Assembly (NCBI RefSeq): GCF_947496195.1
Contig: NZ_CANMBY010000001.1
Span: 124,001-188,000 of the forward strand
Direction: 5' to 3'
DNA length: 64,000 nucleotides
DNA from: an uncultured Polaribacter sp.
GTDB lineage: Bacteria > Bacteroidota > Bacteroidia > Flavobacteriales > Flavobacteriaceae
Made by a program: the position numbers and the translations under genes. The notes beneath the pieces are model-generated. The model was given only the letters and a program-made list of their open reading frames with translations. It was not told the origin of the DNA and did not search any database. Shown one piece after another: positions 1 to 7,714 of this stretch (positions within the stretch are counted from its first letter, which is position 1; each line of letters starts with the position of its first letter).

Positions 1-822
1 AGAAACGATAATTCTCCAGCTTCCAATCTTAGTAAAAATTAAAAATGCAGCACCTAATAAAATTAATAAAGTTGATGTTTCACCCACTGAACCAGGAATG
101 AATCCCATAAACTTATCCCAAGTAGAATAAACAACTTCTTGGTTTTGTGCATAGCTACCTAAAATAGTTTCACCAGAAATTGCATCAGCAGTTCCTGCTC
201 TGTTTACAGCATCATATACCCAAACTTTATCTCCAGACATCCAAGTTGGATATGCAAAGAATAAGAATGCTCTTATTGTTAATGCAGGGTTTAAGATATT
301 CATACCTGTACCTCCAAAAACTTCTTTACCAATAACAACACCGAAAACTACTGCTACAGATAACATCCAAAGAGGTGTATCTACTGGCACAATTAATGGC
401 ACTAACATACCAGTTACTAAGTAACCTTCTTCTACTTCATGACCTTTTATGACAGCAAAAATAAATTCTACTAAAAGACCTACTGCATAAGAAACTACAA
501 CCAATGGTAATACTTTTATGATACCTATCCATAGGTTATCCCAAGTAAAGAAATTTGCTAATGGATCTAAACGTAGAGAATTGTCTATAGCTGCATAATG
601 TTGGTAACCAGCATTAAACATTCCGAAAATTAAAATCGGAATTAAAGCCATGATTACAGTATTCATAGTACGCTTTAAATCGTCTGCAGCTTTTATATGA
701 GTTCCTCCATGAGTCACTTCATTTGGTAAATATAAAAAGGTATGGATTGCATTAAATGCAGGTGCCATTTTTGTTCCTTTATATTTCTCTTTTAAATTAT
801 GTAAATTTTGTTTTAAGCCCAT
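1..822 (-). CDS. nqrB: Na+-translocating NADH:quinone reductase subunit B (partial)
   Basis: Membrane subunit of the Na+-pumping NADH:quinone oxidoreductase, which carries a covalently bound FMN and riboflavin in characterised complexes. The reading frame is open for 274 codons from an ATG at 822 to the window edge, so the C-terminus is missing. The start MGLKQNLHNLKEKYKG is family-like, as is the stretch PNEVTHGGTHIKAADDLKR, and it is followed by several hydrophobic helices and the conserved GGTGMNILNPALTIRAF region. A SGET segment near residue 217 may be the FMN-threonine site; this is a guess from position. It starts 4 bases after the nqrA stop codon, the usual nqrABCDEF order, so nqrC-F should lie beyond the left edge. 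Confidence 0.95.
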   Translation of the reverse strand, partial: MGLKQNLHNLKEKYKGTKMAPAFNAIHTFLYLPNEVTHGGTHIKAADDLKRTMNTVIMALIPILIFGMFNAGYQHYAAIDNSLRLDPLANFFTWDNLWIGIIKVLPLVVVSYAVGLLVEFIFAVIKGHEVEEGYLVTGMLVPLIVPVDTPLWMLSVAVVFGVVIGKEVFGGTGMNILNPALTIRAFLFFAYPTWMSGDKVWVYDAVNRAGTADAISGETILGSYAQNQEVVYSTWDKFMGFIPGSVGETSTLLILLGAAFLIFTKIGSWRIIVS

Positions 823-826
823 AATC

Positions 827-2176
827 TTATCCTAATTCTTCTCTCATTAAATCTAAACCTTCACGAATTATTTTTTGATGTGGTTGTTTAGACACACAAA
901 TAAATTCAGTTAATGCAAAATCTTCAGGGGCTACTTCATAACCTCCTAAAGCTTCCATTTCATCTAAATCTTTATACATAAATGCTTTTAATAATTGCAT
1001 TGGATAAATATCTAGTGGAAATACATTTTCGTAAGAACCAGTAACAACAAATGCTCTGTGTTCTCCATTTGTATTGGTAGTTAAATCGTATTTTTTATTT
1101 GGGTTTAACCAAGAAAAAGTTAATGCTCTTGAAGGCGAAATTTTATCAAAAACAGGTTTATTCCATCCAAAGAATTCGTAATCATCACCTTCTGGAATAG
1201 CCGTAATTTGATTGTCATAATAACCTAAAAAGCCATCTTCTTCTACTTGAGTACCAGTAAGAACATTTCCACTAATAACTCTAGTATTGTCATTTTCTAA
1301 GTTACCTTTTACCACATCAGAAATAGTTGCTCCTGCAATTGCAGTAACATATTGTGGTTTATTTATTTTAGAACCTGTAAGTGCAATTGTTCTAGTGATG
1401 TTAAATCTACCAGTTAAAAACAATTCACCAATTACAACTAAATCTATTGGGTTAACAGTCCAAACAACTTCACCTTTGTTAATAGGATCTATTTTTGCAA
1501 TTTGGGTACCTACGTTTCCTGATGGATGTGGTCCTGAAACTTTATGTAATTCAATTCCTTCTACACCATCAAAAACAGTAGTTTCGTTTTTACCAACAGA
1601 AACATGTACTTTACCTTCTGTTAATTTAGAAAGAGCAGCTAAAGCTGTTTTTATTTCTAAATCTTTACCTTGAAGTGTATATGTTAAATCTGCAGCTAAA
1701 GGTGCACTTGCGTATGCAGAAATAAAGATAGCCTTTGGTGCTTGATTTGGATTTGCAACAACATCATAAGGACGTTGCTTAACAAATGGCCAGCACCCAG
1801 AAGTAAACATGTGAGTTTTTACTTCTTCAGCAGTCATTTCTGATGGTTTTTTAACACCAAAATCTACGTGTTCATTTTTAGCATCAGCAGCAATTTTAAT
1901 GGCTAATACTTTTCTTCTTGCCCCACGAACAACCTCTACAACTTTACCAGAAACAGGACTTGGAAATAAAATACGCTCATCACTTTTTGAATAAAAAAGA
2001 GATTGACCCGCTTTTACTACAGCTCCTTCTTTGGCCATAAGTTTAGGTGTAATTCCATGGAAGTCTTCTGGCTTTATTGCATACACACTACTTAAAGAAA
2101 TGTCTGTAGTGGTTTTTTCTGCTTCGCCAACAAGCTTAATATCTAAGCCTTTTTTAATACGAATGTCTTTTGACAT
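827..2176 (-). CDS. nqrA: Na+-translocating NADH:quinone reductase subunit A
   Basis: Peripheral cytoplasmic subunit of Na+-NQR, the respiratory complex that couples NADH oxidation to sodium export; common in marine Bacteroidota. The product has 449 residues, the usual length of NqrA. It begins MSKDIRIKKGLDIKLVG, a typical NqrA opening, and holds the conserved central block KSDERILFPSPVSGKVVEV and a GPHPSGNVGTQIAKIDP segment near residues 220-240. It is the first gene of the nqr operon. A TAnnTTTG promoter box lies 38 bases upstream. Confidence 0.97.
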   Translation of the reverse strand: MSKDIRIKKGLDIKLVGEAEKTTTDISLSSVYAIKPEDFHGITPKLMAKEGAVVKAGQSLFYSKSDERILFPSPVSGKVVEVVRGARRKVLAIKIAADAKNEHVDFGVKKPSEMTAEEVKTHMFTSGCWPFVKQRPYDVVANPNQAPKAIFISAYASAPLAADLTYTLQGKDLEIKTALAALSKLTEGKVHVSVGKNETTVFDGVEGIELHKVSGPHPSGNVGTQIAKIDPINKGEVVWTVNPIDLVVIGELFLTGRFNITRTIALTGSKINKPQYVTAIAGATISDVVKGNLENDNTRVISGNVLTGTQVEEDGFLGYYDNQITAIPEGDDYEFFGWNKPVFDKISPSRALTFSWLNPNKKYDLTTNTNGEHRAFVVTGSYENVFPLDIYPMQLLKAFMYKDLDEMEALGGYEVAPEDFALTEFICVSKQPHQKIIREGLDLMREELG

Positions 2177-2213
2177 AGTAAATTGGAATTGTTAGTTATC
2201 TAAAAAAATCATG

Positions 2214-2221
2214 CAAATTTA
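2214..2221 (-). promoter_or_regulatory. Bacteroidota -7 promoter box (nqr operon)
   Basis: TAAATTTG on the minus strand matches the Bacteroidota -7 consensus TAnnTTTG and lies 38 bases before the nqrA start, leaving a leader of about 30 bases. No convincing -33 TTG box at ideal spacing was seen. Confidence 0.55.
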
Positions 2222-2368
2222 CGGCTTTTAACAATTATTATAAAGATAATGCTTCTTATATGTTCGTTAAAAAATACTATTTATAATAATTCTAAATAAC
2301 TTGTTTTTATAAAACGTTTTCGAATTATCTTTTGGCTTACATTTTGATTGTTTTTAAAAATCAAAACC

Positions 2369-2376
2369 TATTTTTG
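2369..2376 (+). promoter_or_regulatory. Bacteroidota -7 promoter box (T9SS plug gene)
   Basis: TATTTTTG matches TAnnTTTG and ends only 5 bases before the ATG at 2382. A TTG lies 18 bases upstream of it (2348-2350). With the usual spacing to the start site, the transcript would begin at or next to the start codon, so this gene may be leaderless. Confidence 0.55.
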
Positions 2377-2381
2377 TAATT

Positions 2382-3605
2382 ATGAAACAATTTGTTACGC
2401 TCATTTTTTTAACTTTTTTATCGCTTTTTTCTAATGCTCAGAATATAAAATCGATTCAATTAAGACCTTTACAAGTAAATAATTATTCGAGTATTGTTCC
2501 TTTAGGTACTGTATTAGAACTTTCTTTTGATGATTTAGAAGCAGATGGAAAAGACTACAAGTATAAAATAGAACATATGACACATGATTGGCAAAAAAGC
2601 AGATTATTATCTAGCCAATATGTAGATGGTTTTAACCAAAACACCATTATTAACGTAACCAATTCTTTTAATACATTTCAAAGCTACTCACATTATAAAG
2701 TAAGAATACCTAATACAAATACTGTAATTACTAAAAGTGGCAATTATTTATTATCTGTTTTAGATGATTATGATGAGGTTGTTTTTACAAGAAGATTTGT
2801 TTTGTATGAAAATATTGCAACAGCTGGTGTTGCAATTTCTAGAAGTAGAAATGCTAAAAAATTAGATTCGCAACAAACTGTTGAATTTACAATTAGTCAT
2901 CCAAATGTTCGTATTAACAACCCACAACAAGAAATAAATGTTGTAATAATTCAAAATGAAAATTGGAATAAGACCATTACAGGTTTACAACCTACTTTCT
3001 TTCAACCTAATTTATTAAGATATACTTACACGAATAAAACTAATTTTGAAGGTGGCAATGAGTATTTAAATTTTGATAGTAAAATCTTAAGAAATAAAAG
3101 TATCAATACCATTAAAATTACTCAAAATGGTACAGATATCTTTCATCATTATATATATCCTTTTGAGTATAATCCTTATCTAGAATACAGATATAACCCA
3201 GATATTAATGGCCAATTTGTAATTAGAAGTTTAGAAGGTAGCAATCCAGATACAGAAGCAGATTATATAATGATGCACTTTACCTTAAATGTAGAGGCTC
3301 CTTTTTTAGATGAAAACGTTTATGTGTATGGTGCTTTTAATAACTTTAAAATTGAAGAAGAAAATAAAATGACTTACGATTTTAAAGACAATGCTTACAA
3401 AGCAACGATTTTATTAAAACAAGGTTTTTATAATTATACTTTTGCAACTGTAAACAAGTTTAATGAAGTTAATACTAATAAAGTAAATGGCTCTTTTTTT
3501 CAAACAGAAAACGAATATAAAGTTTTAGTGTACTTAAAACCTTTTGGTAGTTTATATGATAGAGTTATTGCTGTTGGAACAGGTTTTTTTAACCCAGATA
3601 GATAG
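2382..3605 (+). CDS. Type IX secretion system plug protein (DUF5103 family)
   Basis: Secreted 407-residue protein with an N-terminal signal peptide (MKQFVTLIFLTFLSLFSNAQ, cleaved after NAQ). The sequence fits the DUF5103 family, whose Flavobacterium johnsoniae member is the plug that occupies the SprA channel of the type IX secretion system. Recognisable parts are the early SIQLRPLQVN block, MTHDWQKS near residue 67, and the C-terminal VYVYGAFNNFKIEEENKM segment, which resembles a carbohydrate-binding-like beta sandwich. The gene stands alone, with a promoter box immediately upstream. It fits the T9SS cargo protease encoded at 7.7-11 kb. The family call is from memory of conserved blocks, not from a search. 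Confidence 0.85.
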   Translation: MKQFVTLIFLTFLSLFSNAQNIKSIQLRPLQVNNYSSIVPLGTVLELSFDDLEADGKDYKYKIEHMTHDWQKSRLLSSQYVDGFNQNTIINVTNSFNTFQSYSHYKVRIPNTNTVITKSGNYLLSVLDDYDEVVFTRRFVLYENIATAGVAISRSRNAKKLDSQQTVEFTISHPNVRINNPQQEINVVIIQNENWNKTITGLQPTFFQPNLLRYTYTNKTNFEGGNEYLNFDSKILRNKSINTIKITQNGTDIFHHYIYPFEYNPYLEYRYNPDINGQFVIRSLEGSNPDTEADYIMMHFTLNVEAPFLDENVYVYGAFNNFKIEEENKMTYDFKDNAYKATILLKQGFYNYTFATVNKFNEVNTNKVNGSFFQTENEYKVLVYLKPFGSLYDRVIAVGTGFFNPDR

Positions 3606-3656
3606 TTTGTGTTTTTGATTTGTGTTTTTTAATCAAAAAAACTACATTTACCATGT

Positions 3657-4043
3657 ATGGTAGAACAAATTACAAAAGGCGTAAAAATCTCTGTAAAAAC
3701 AAAATACAATGGAACCAGTTACAGAAACAATAGGTTGTATTATGTTTTTGCCTATTTTGTTACCATAGAAAATTATTCTAGCAAAACAATAGAACTTACA
3801 CATCGATTTTGGGAGATATTTGATTCTTTAAACAAAACTGAATTTGTAGAAGGCGAAGGTGTAATTGGACAAACTCCTGTTTTAAAACCAAATGATACTT
3901 ACTCTTACAGTTCTGGTTGCTTTTTAGAATCTAATGTGGGAGCTATGAAAGGTTTTTACACCATGAAAGATGTTAAAACTTCTGAGCAATTTAAAGTTGC
4001 TATACCTACATTTCAACTTGCAACACCAATATTATCAAACTAG
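3657..4043 (+). CDS. apaG: ApaG domain protein
   Basis: The 128-residue product spans a single ApaG immunoglobulin-like domain. Diagnostic stretches are YVFAYFVTIENYSS, ITHRFWEI-like LTHRFWEIFD, VEGEGVIGQTPVLKPNDTYSYSSGC and the MKGFYTM strand. ApaG genes are named from an association with cobalt/magnesium resistance and diadenosine tetraphosphate metabolism in enterobacteria; the biochemical role is not settled. It lies about 50 bases after the T9SS plug gene on the same strand, and its stop codon falls inside the start region of the DUF3667 gene, so those two are probably translated together. Confidence 0.9.
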   Translation: MVEQITKGVKISVKTKYNGTSYRNNRLYYVFAYFVTIENYSSKTIELTHRFWEIFDSLNKTEFVEGEGVIGQTPVLKPNDTYSYSSGCFLESNVGAMKGFYTMKDVKTSEQFKVAIPTFQLATPILSN

Positions 4044-5200
4044 CTAAATCTAATAATAAGGTAAGTAAATTCGAAGACCCAGAATGTCTAAACTGTGGAC
4101 ATCCTTTTAGTGGTCACGAAAAATTTTGTCCAGATTGTGGGCAAGCTAATAAGGGTAATAAAATTACGTTTTGGAATTTTATACATGATGTTTTTAATGG
4201 CTTCTTTGATTTTGATGGTAGATTTTGGACAACCATTATTCCTCTGTTAACAAAACCAGGTAAAGTTTCTAGAGATTATATAGATGGTAAAAGACAACGC
4301 TTTTCAAATCCTTTTCGATTTTATTTAACAGTATCCATTCTCTTTTTCTTAATTGTTGGTTTGTACAAAACCATTCAGAAATATGAAGAATTTACAAAAG
4401 ATAGTATAAAAGAGGTAACTACTAACGTTAAAAAAGACTCCACCACTACTAAGGATAAAAAAGAAAAACTTACTCCAGAAAAATTAGATTCTATAAAGCA
4501 AGAATTAAACGATAAGATGGATAAGTCATTTATCCCTATCCCAAAAAAGGCTAAAGAAAAGTTGATGGAAGAGTTAGATAAAGAACTTAAAGATTCTACC
4601 AACTTAAAAAAAATAAATGATAATAGTGGTAAAGATATAAACTTAGAGTTTGGAGGCGATACAAGATTAGATAAGTTTGTTTCTTATGTAGATAAAAATC
4701 CTGAAGCAGAAATAGATGTTGCTTTAGACTCTTTAGGTTATGAGAAAAATTTCTCTAATAGATTCTTATATACAAGAGCAAAAACAGTGCATTCATTTAC
4801 AAAAAGTAAAGAAACTAGAGAGCAATACTTTAATCAATTATTGTCTTATGGTTCTATAGCACTCTTTATCTTTTTACCCATTTTTACCTTGTTTTTAAAG
4901 TTTTATTACATCAGAAGAAAGTTTACTTACATAGACCATTTGGTTTTTGTTTTTCATGTGCAAACAGTTTTCTTTATGTTGTTTGCTTTTCATTTTATAT
5001 TCTTAATCTTTCATTTAGAACCTAAACTTTGGATTTTTATCATTCTATTTTTACTCTATTTGTATTTAGCCATGAAGAAGTTTTATCAACAAGGTTATAT
5101 AAAAACCTTCTTTAAGTTTATTCTTTTAAATATTAGCTTTGGCTTTATAGGTATTTTTGGGGTAGCAATTTTGTTTGTAATTTCTTTTGCTATTTTTTAG
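4031..5200 (+). CDS. DUF3667 zinc-ribbon membrane protein, non-AUG start
   Basis: The frame is open from 3995 but contains no ATG until 4361, which is already inside the conserved region. The upstream part encodes an intact DUF3667-type start: a zinc ribbon with CLNCG at about 4085 and CPDCG about 30 bases later, then FDFDGRFWTTIIPLLTKPG and a YIDGKRQRFSNPFRFY stretch. The best start candidates are ATT at 4031 or ATC at 4034, which would overlap the apaG stop codon. The middle is a charged, lysine-rich stretch of about 130 residues, and the C-terminal third has four predicted membrane helices. Function unknown. Either a rare start codon is used, or the ATG was lost and only a truncated product is made from 4361. 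Confidence 0.75.
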   Translation: MIKLAKSNNKVSKFEDPECLNCGHPFSGHEKFCPDCGQANKGNKITFWNFIHDVFNGFFDFDGRFWTTIIPLLTKPGKVSRDYIDGKRQRFSNPFRFYLTVSILFFLIVGLYKTIQKYEEFTKDSIKEVTTNVKKDSTTTKDKKEKLTPEKLDSIKQELNDKMDKSFIPIPKKAKEKLMEELDKELKDSTNLKKINDNSGKDINLEFGGDTRLDKFVSYVDKNPEAEIDVALDSLGYEKNFSNRFLYTRAKTVHSFTKSKETREQYFNQLLSYGSIALFIFLPIFTLFLKFYYIRRKFTYIDHLVFVFHVQTVFFMLFAFHFIFLIFHLEPKLWIFIILFLLYLYLAMKKFYQQGYIKTFFKFILLNISFGFIGIFGVAILFVISFAIF

Positions 5201-5214
5201 GTAAGTTTTTTAAT

Positions 5215-5907
5215 CTAAAAAGAATGATTTTTTGTATTAAAATCTATATAAGAAATCTCAACTTTTTCTTCTTTTTTTATTGATGTTATACTTACAGTTT
5301 CTACAAATTTTCGTTTCATTTTTGGGGAAGTTTCTTTAGTCCCTAAACTATCATTTTTATGAAACTTTAGAATATTTTTTAAAGATTCTTTTTTATTATT
5401 TTCTAACCAATTTGTAAACCATAATTCTCTTTCTGCTTTCATTTCTGGGGTATATAAAGGAGAAGAAGACCAAATTTTTGGTTCTTGTGCCAAAGGTTTA
5501 AAATGTTTTTTTACACCATCCCAAACTAATTCATAAGTTGCTAATTTAACATCCCAATCAATTAAAATTAAAGTAAAAGGTTCAATATTGGTAAAGTCAA
5601 AATCATTTATTAAAGCAATTGCATTATCTGCTTTTAAAATATTTTTTACAATAATACCTCTACTCATTTTGTAAGGTAATTTTCTTTTATGATTAACAAA
5701 ACCACCATTTAACAAACAGACCACTCTATTTTTAGAACTCACACCTATCCATGTACCTCCAGCAATTTCATCTTTTGGATACGTTAATGTTACACCATCT
5801 TCTACATATTTTTTTGGAGGTATCGTTTTTCTTAATGGTGTTTCATCTCTATTAGATGTTAAAATAAATTGATTATCAGCTATAGGTAAATAGGTTACTG
5901 TACACAT
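5215..5907 (-). CDS. NRDE family protein (TANGO2-like)
   Basis: A 230-residue protein of the NRDE/TANGO2 family. The open frame extends back to 6027, but I place the start at the ATG at 5907 because family members begin MCTVTY, exposing Cys2 as the putative N-terminal nucleophile; the extra 40 residues upstream are hydrophobic and would overlap the pruA start. The name-giving SNRDE motif is at residues 18-22, followed by GGTWIGVSSKNRVVCLLNGG, which is typical. The molecular function in bacteria is unclear. The gene converges with the DUF3667 gene (14 bases between stops) and diverges from pruA. Confidence 0.88.
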   Translation of the reverse strand: MCTVTYLPIADNQFILTSNRDETPLRKTIPPKKYVEDGVTLTYPKDEIAGGTWIGVSSKNRVVCLLNGGFVNHKRKLPYKMSRGIIVKNILKADNAIALINDFDFTNIEPFTLILIDWDVKLATYELVWDGVKKHFKPLAQEPKIWSSSPLYTPEMKAERELWFTNWLENNKKESLKNILKFHKNDSLGTKETSPKMKRKFVETVSITSIKKEEKVEISYIDFNTKNHSF

Positions 5908-5972
5908 ATATAGTATCAAATTTGGATTATATACTATTAATCTGCTCAGCAAATAAACTAACAAATTAATTG

Positions 5973-5980
5973 TAACTTTG
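5973..5980 (+). promoter_or_regulatory. Bacteroidota -7 promoter box (pruA)
   Basis: TAACTTTG matches TAnnTTTG and lies 40 bases before the pruA ATG at 6021, giving a leader of roughly 30 bases. Confidence 0.5.
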
Positions 5981-6020
5981 TTGTTCAAAATTAGTAGAAT
6001 AAAAATTAAAAACTTACAAA

Positions 6021-7646
6021 ATGGCAAGAGGATTTTTTAATGTTCCAATCGCAGTTAACGAACCTGTAAAAGGATATGCTCCTGGGTCTCCTGAAAGAGA
6101 AGAATTATTAGCAACCTATAAAAAGATGTATGCAAGTAATATAGACATTCCTATGCATATCAATGGAAAGGAAGTGAGAACTGGCAATACAAAAAATGTA
6201 ACTCCTCCTCATGATCATAAACATGTAGTTGGTAAATACCACACAGCAGATAAAATTCATATAGATGAAGCTATAGCAACTGCTTTAGAAGCAAGACAAG
6301 CTTGGAGTTCTGTTTCTTGGACAGAAAGAGCTTCTATCTTTTTAAAAGCTGCTGAATTATTAGCAGGCCCATATAGAGCAAAAATGAATGCTTCTACTAT
6401 GATTGCTCAATCTAAAAATGTACATCAAGCAGAAATAGATGCTGCTTGTGAGATGATAGATTTCTTTAGGTTTAATGTACAATACATGACTGATATTTTT
6501 AAAGATCAGCCAGAAAGTGCACCAGGTATTTGGAACAGAGTTGAATATAGACCTTTAGAAGGTTTTGTTTACGCTATAACGCCTTTTAACTTTACATCTA
6601 TTGCAGCTAACTTACCAGCAGCAGCAGCTTTAATGGGTAATGTTGTGGTTTGGAAACCATCTGATCATCAAGCTTATTCTGCTCAGGTTATTGTAGACCT
6701 TTTTAAAGAAGCTGGTTTACCTGATGGTGTTATAAATGTAGTTTATGGAGACCCTGTAATGATTACAGATACAGTATTAAATTCTCCTGATTTTTCAGGT
6801 TTACATTTTACAGGTTCTACATTTGTATTTAAAGAATTATGGAAAAAGATTGGTGAAAACATTCATACCTATAAAACTTACCCACGAATTGTTGGAGAAA
6901 CTGGTGGTAAAGATTTTATCTGGGCACACAATTCAGCCTACCCTTTACAAGTAGCAACTGCTATCACTAGAGGTGCTTTTGAGTTTCAAGGACAAAAATG
7001 TTCTGCTGCTTCTCGTGCTTACATCCCTGCTTCTATTTGGGGTGAGGTTAGAAAGCATTTAGAAAACCAAGTTGCAGAATTAAAAATGGGTTCTCCAGAA
7101 GATCCAAGTAACTTTATTAACGCAGTTATTCATGAAGGTTCTTTTGATAAAATCACAAAATATATAGATGCTGCTAAAGCAGATAATAATGCAGAAGTAA
7201 TTATTGGTGGTGGTTATGATAAATCTAAAGGTTATTTTATAGAACCAACAGTAATTTTAGCTAAAGATGCTTCTTACCAAACAATGACAACTGAGCTATT
7301 TGGTCCTGTAATTACGATTTATGTGTATGAAGATGCAGAATGGGAAAACTCATTAAAATTAGTAGACGAATCTACAGAGTACGCATTAACAGGTGCCATT
7401 TTTTCTACAGATAGATACATTGTTGAGCAAGCTTCAAAAGCTTTAGAAAATGCTGCTGGTAATTTCTATATTAACGATAAACCAACAGGAGCAGTTGTAG
7501 GCCAACAACCATTTGGTGGTGCAAGAGCATCTGGTACAAATGATAAAGCAGGTTCTGCTCAAAACTTATTAAGATGGACATCTGTTCGTTTAATAAAAGA
7601 AACATTTGTTACTCCACAAGATTATAAATATCCTTTTTTAGGATAA
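6021..7646 (+). CDS. pruA: L-glutamate gamma-semialdehyde dehydrogenase
   Basis: NAD-dependent oxidation of glutamate semialdehyde (pyrroline-5-carboxylate) to glutamate, the second step of proline catabolism. At 541 residues it is the single-domain form, like the mitochondrial enzyme, not the PutA fusion. The aldehyde dehydrogenase signature parts are present: the Rossmann segment VVWKPSDHQAYSAQ, FTGSTFVFKELW, the catalytic-glutamate region GETGGKDFIW near residue 290, and the nucleophile Cys327 in FQGQKCSAASRAY. The C-terminal QQPFGGARASGTNDKAG loop is also typical. It is monocistronic, ended by a strong hairpin at 7664. No proline dehydrogenase lies in the window. Confidence 0.96.
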   Translation: MARGFFNVPIAVNEPVKGYAPGSPEREELLATYKKMYASNIDIPMHINGKEVRTGNTKNVTPPHDHKHVVGKYHTADKIHIDEAIATALEARQAWSSVSWTERASIFLKAAELLAGPYRAKMNASTMIAQSKNVHQAEIDAACEMIDFFRFNVQYMTDIFKDQPESAPGIWNRVEYRPLEGFVYAITPFNFTSIAANLPAAAALMGNVVVWKPSDHQAYSAQVIVDLFKEAGLPDGVINVVYGDPVMITDTVLNSPDFSGLHFTGSTFVFKELWKKIGENIHTYKTYPRIVGETGGKDFIWAHNSAYPLQVATAITRGAFEFQGQKCSAASRAYIPASIWGEVRKHLENQVAELKMGSPEDPSNFINAVIHEGSFDKITKYIDAAKADNNAEVIIGGGYDKSKGYFIEPTVILAKDASYQTMTTELFGPVITIYVYEDAEWENSLKLVDESTEYALTGAIFSTDRYIVEQASKALENAAGNFYINDKPTGAVVGQQPFGGARASGTNDKAGSAQNLLRWTSVRLIKETFVTPQDYKYPFLG

Positions 7647-7663
7647 TAAGTATAACTAATAAT

Positions 7664-7697
7664 AAAAAAGCCTCATCTAAATAGATGAGGCTTTTTT
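7664..7697. terminator. Bidirectional terminator between pruA and protease
   Basis: A perfect stem of about 15 bp (AAAAAAGCCTCATCT with AGATGAGGCTTTTTT) around a 4-base AAAT loop. The A/T flanks give a U-run in both directions, so it can end both pruA (+) and the protease gene (-), which converge here. Confidence 0.9.
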
Positions 7698-7714
7698 ATA
7701 TTTTATCATTTAGA

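Noticed and set aside
5908..6027. N-terminal extension of the NRDE protein to 270 residues
   Set aside because: Would bury the MCTV start with Cys2 and overlap the pruA start; the 40 extra residues are A/T-driven hydrophobic sequence.
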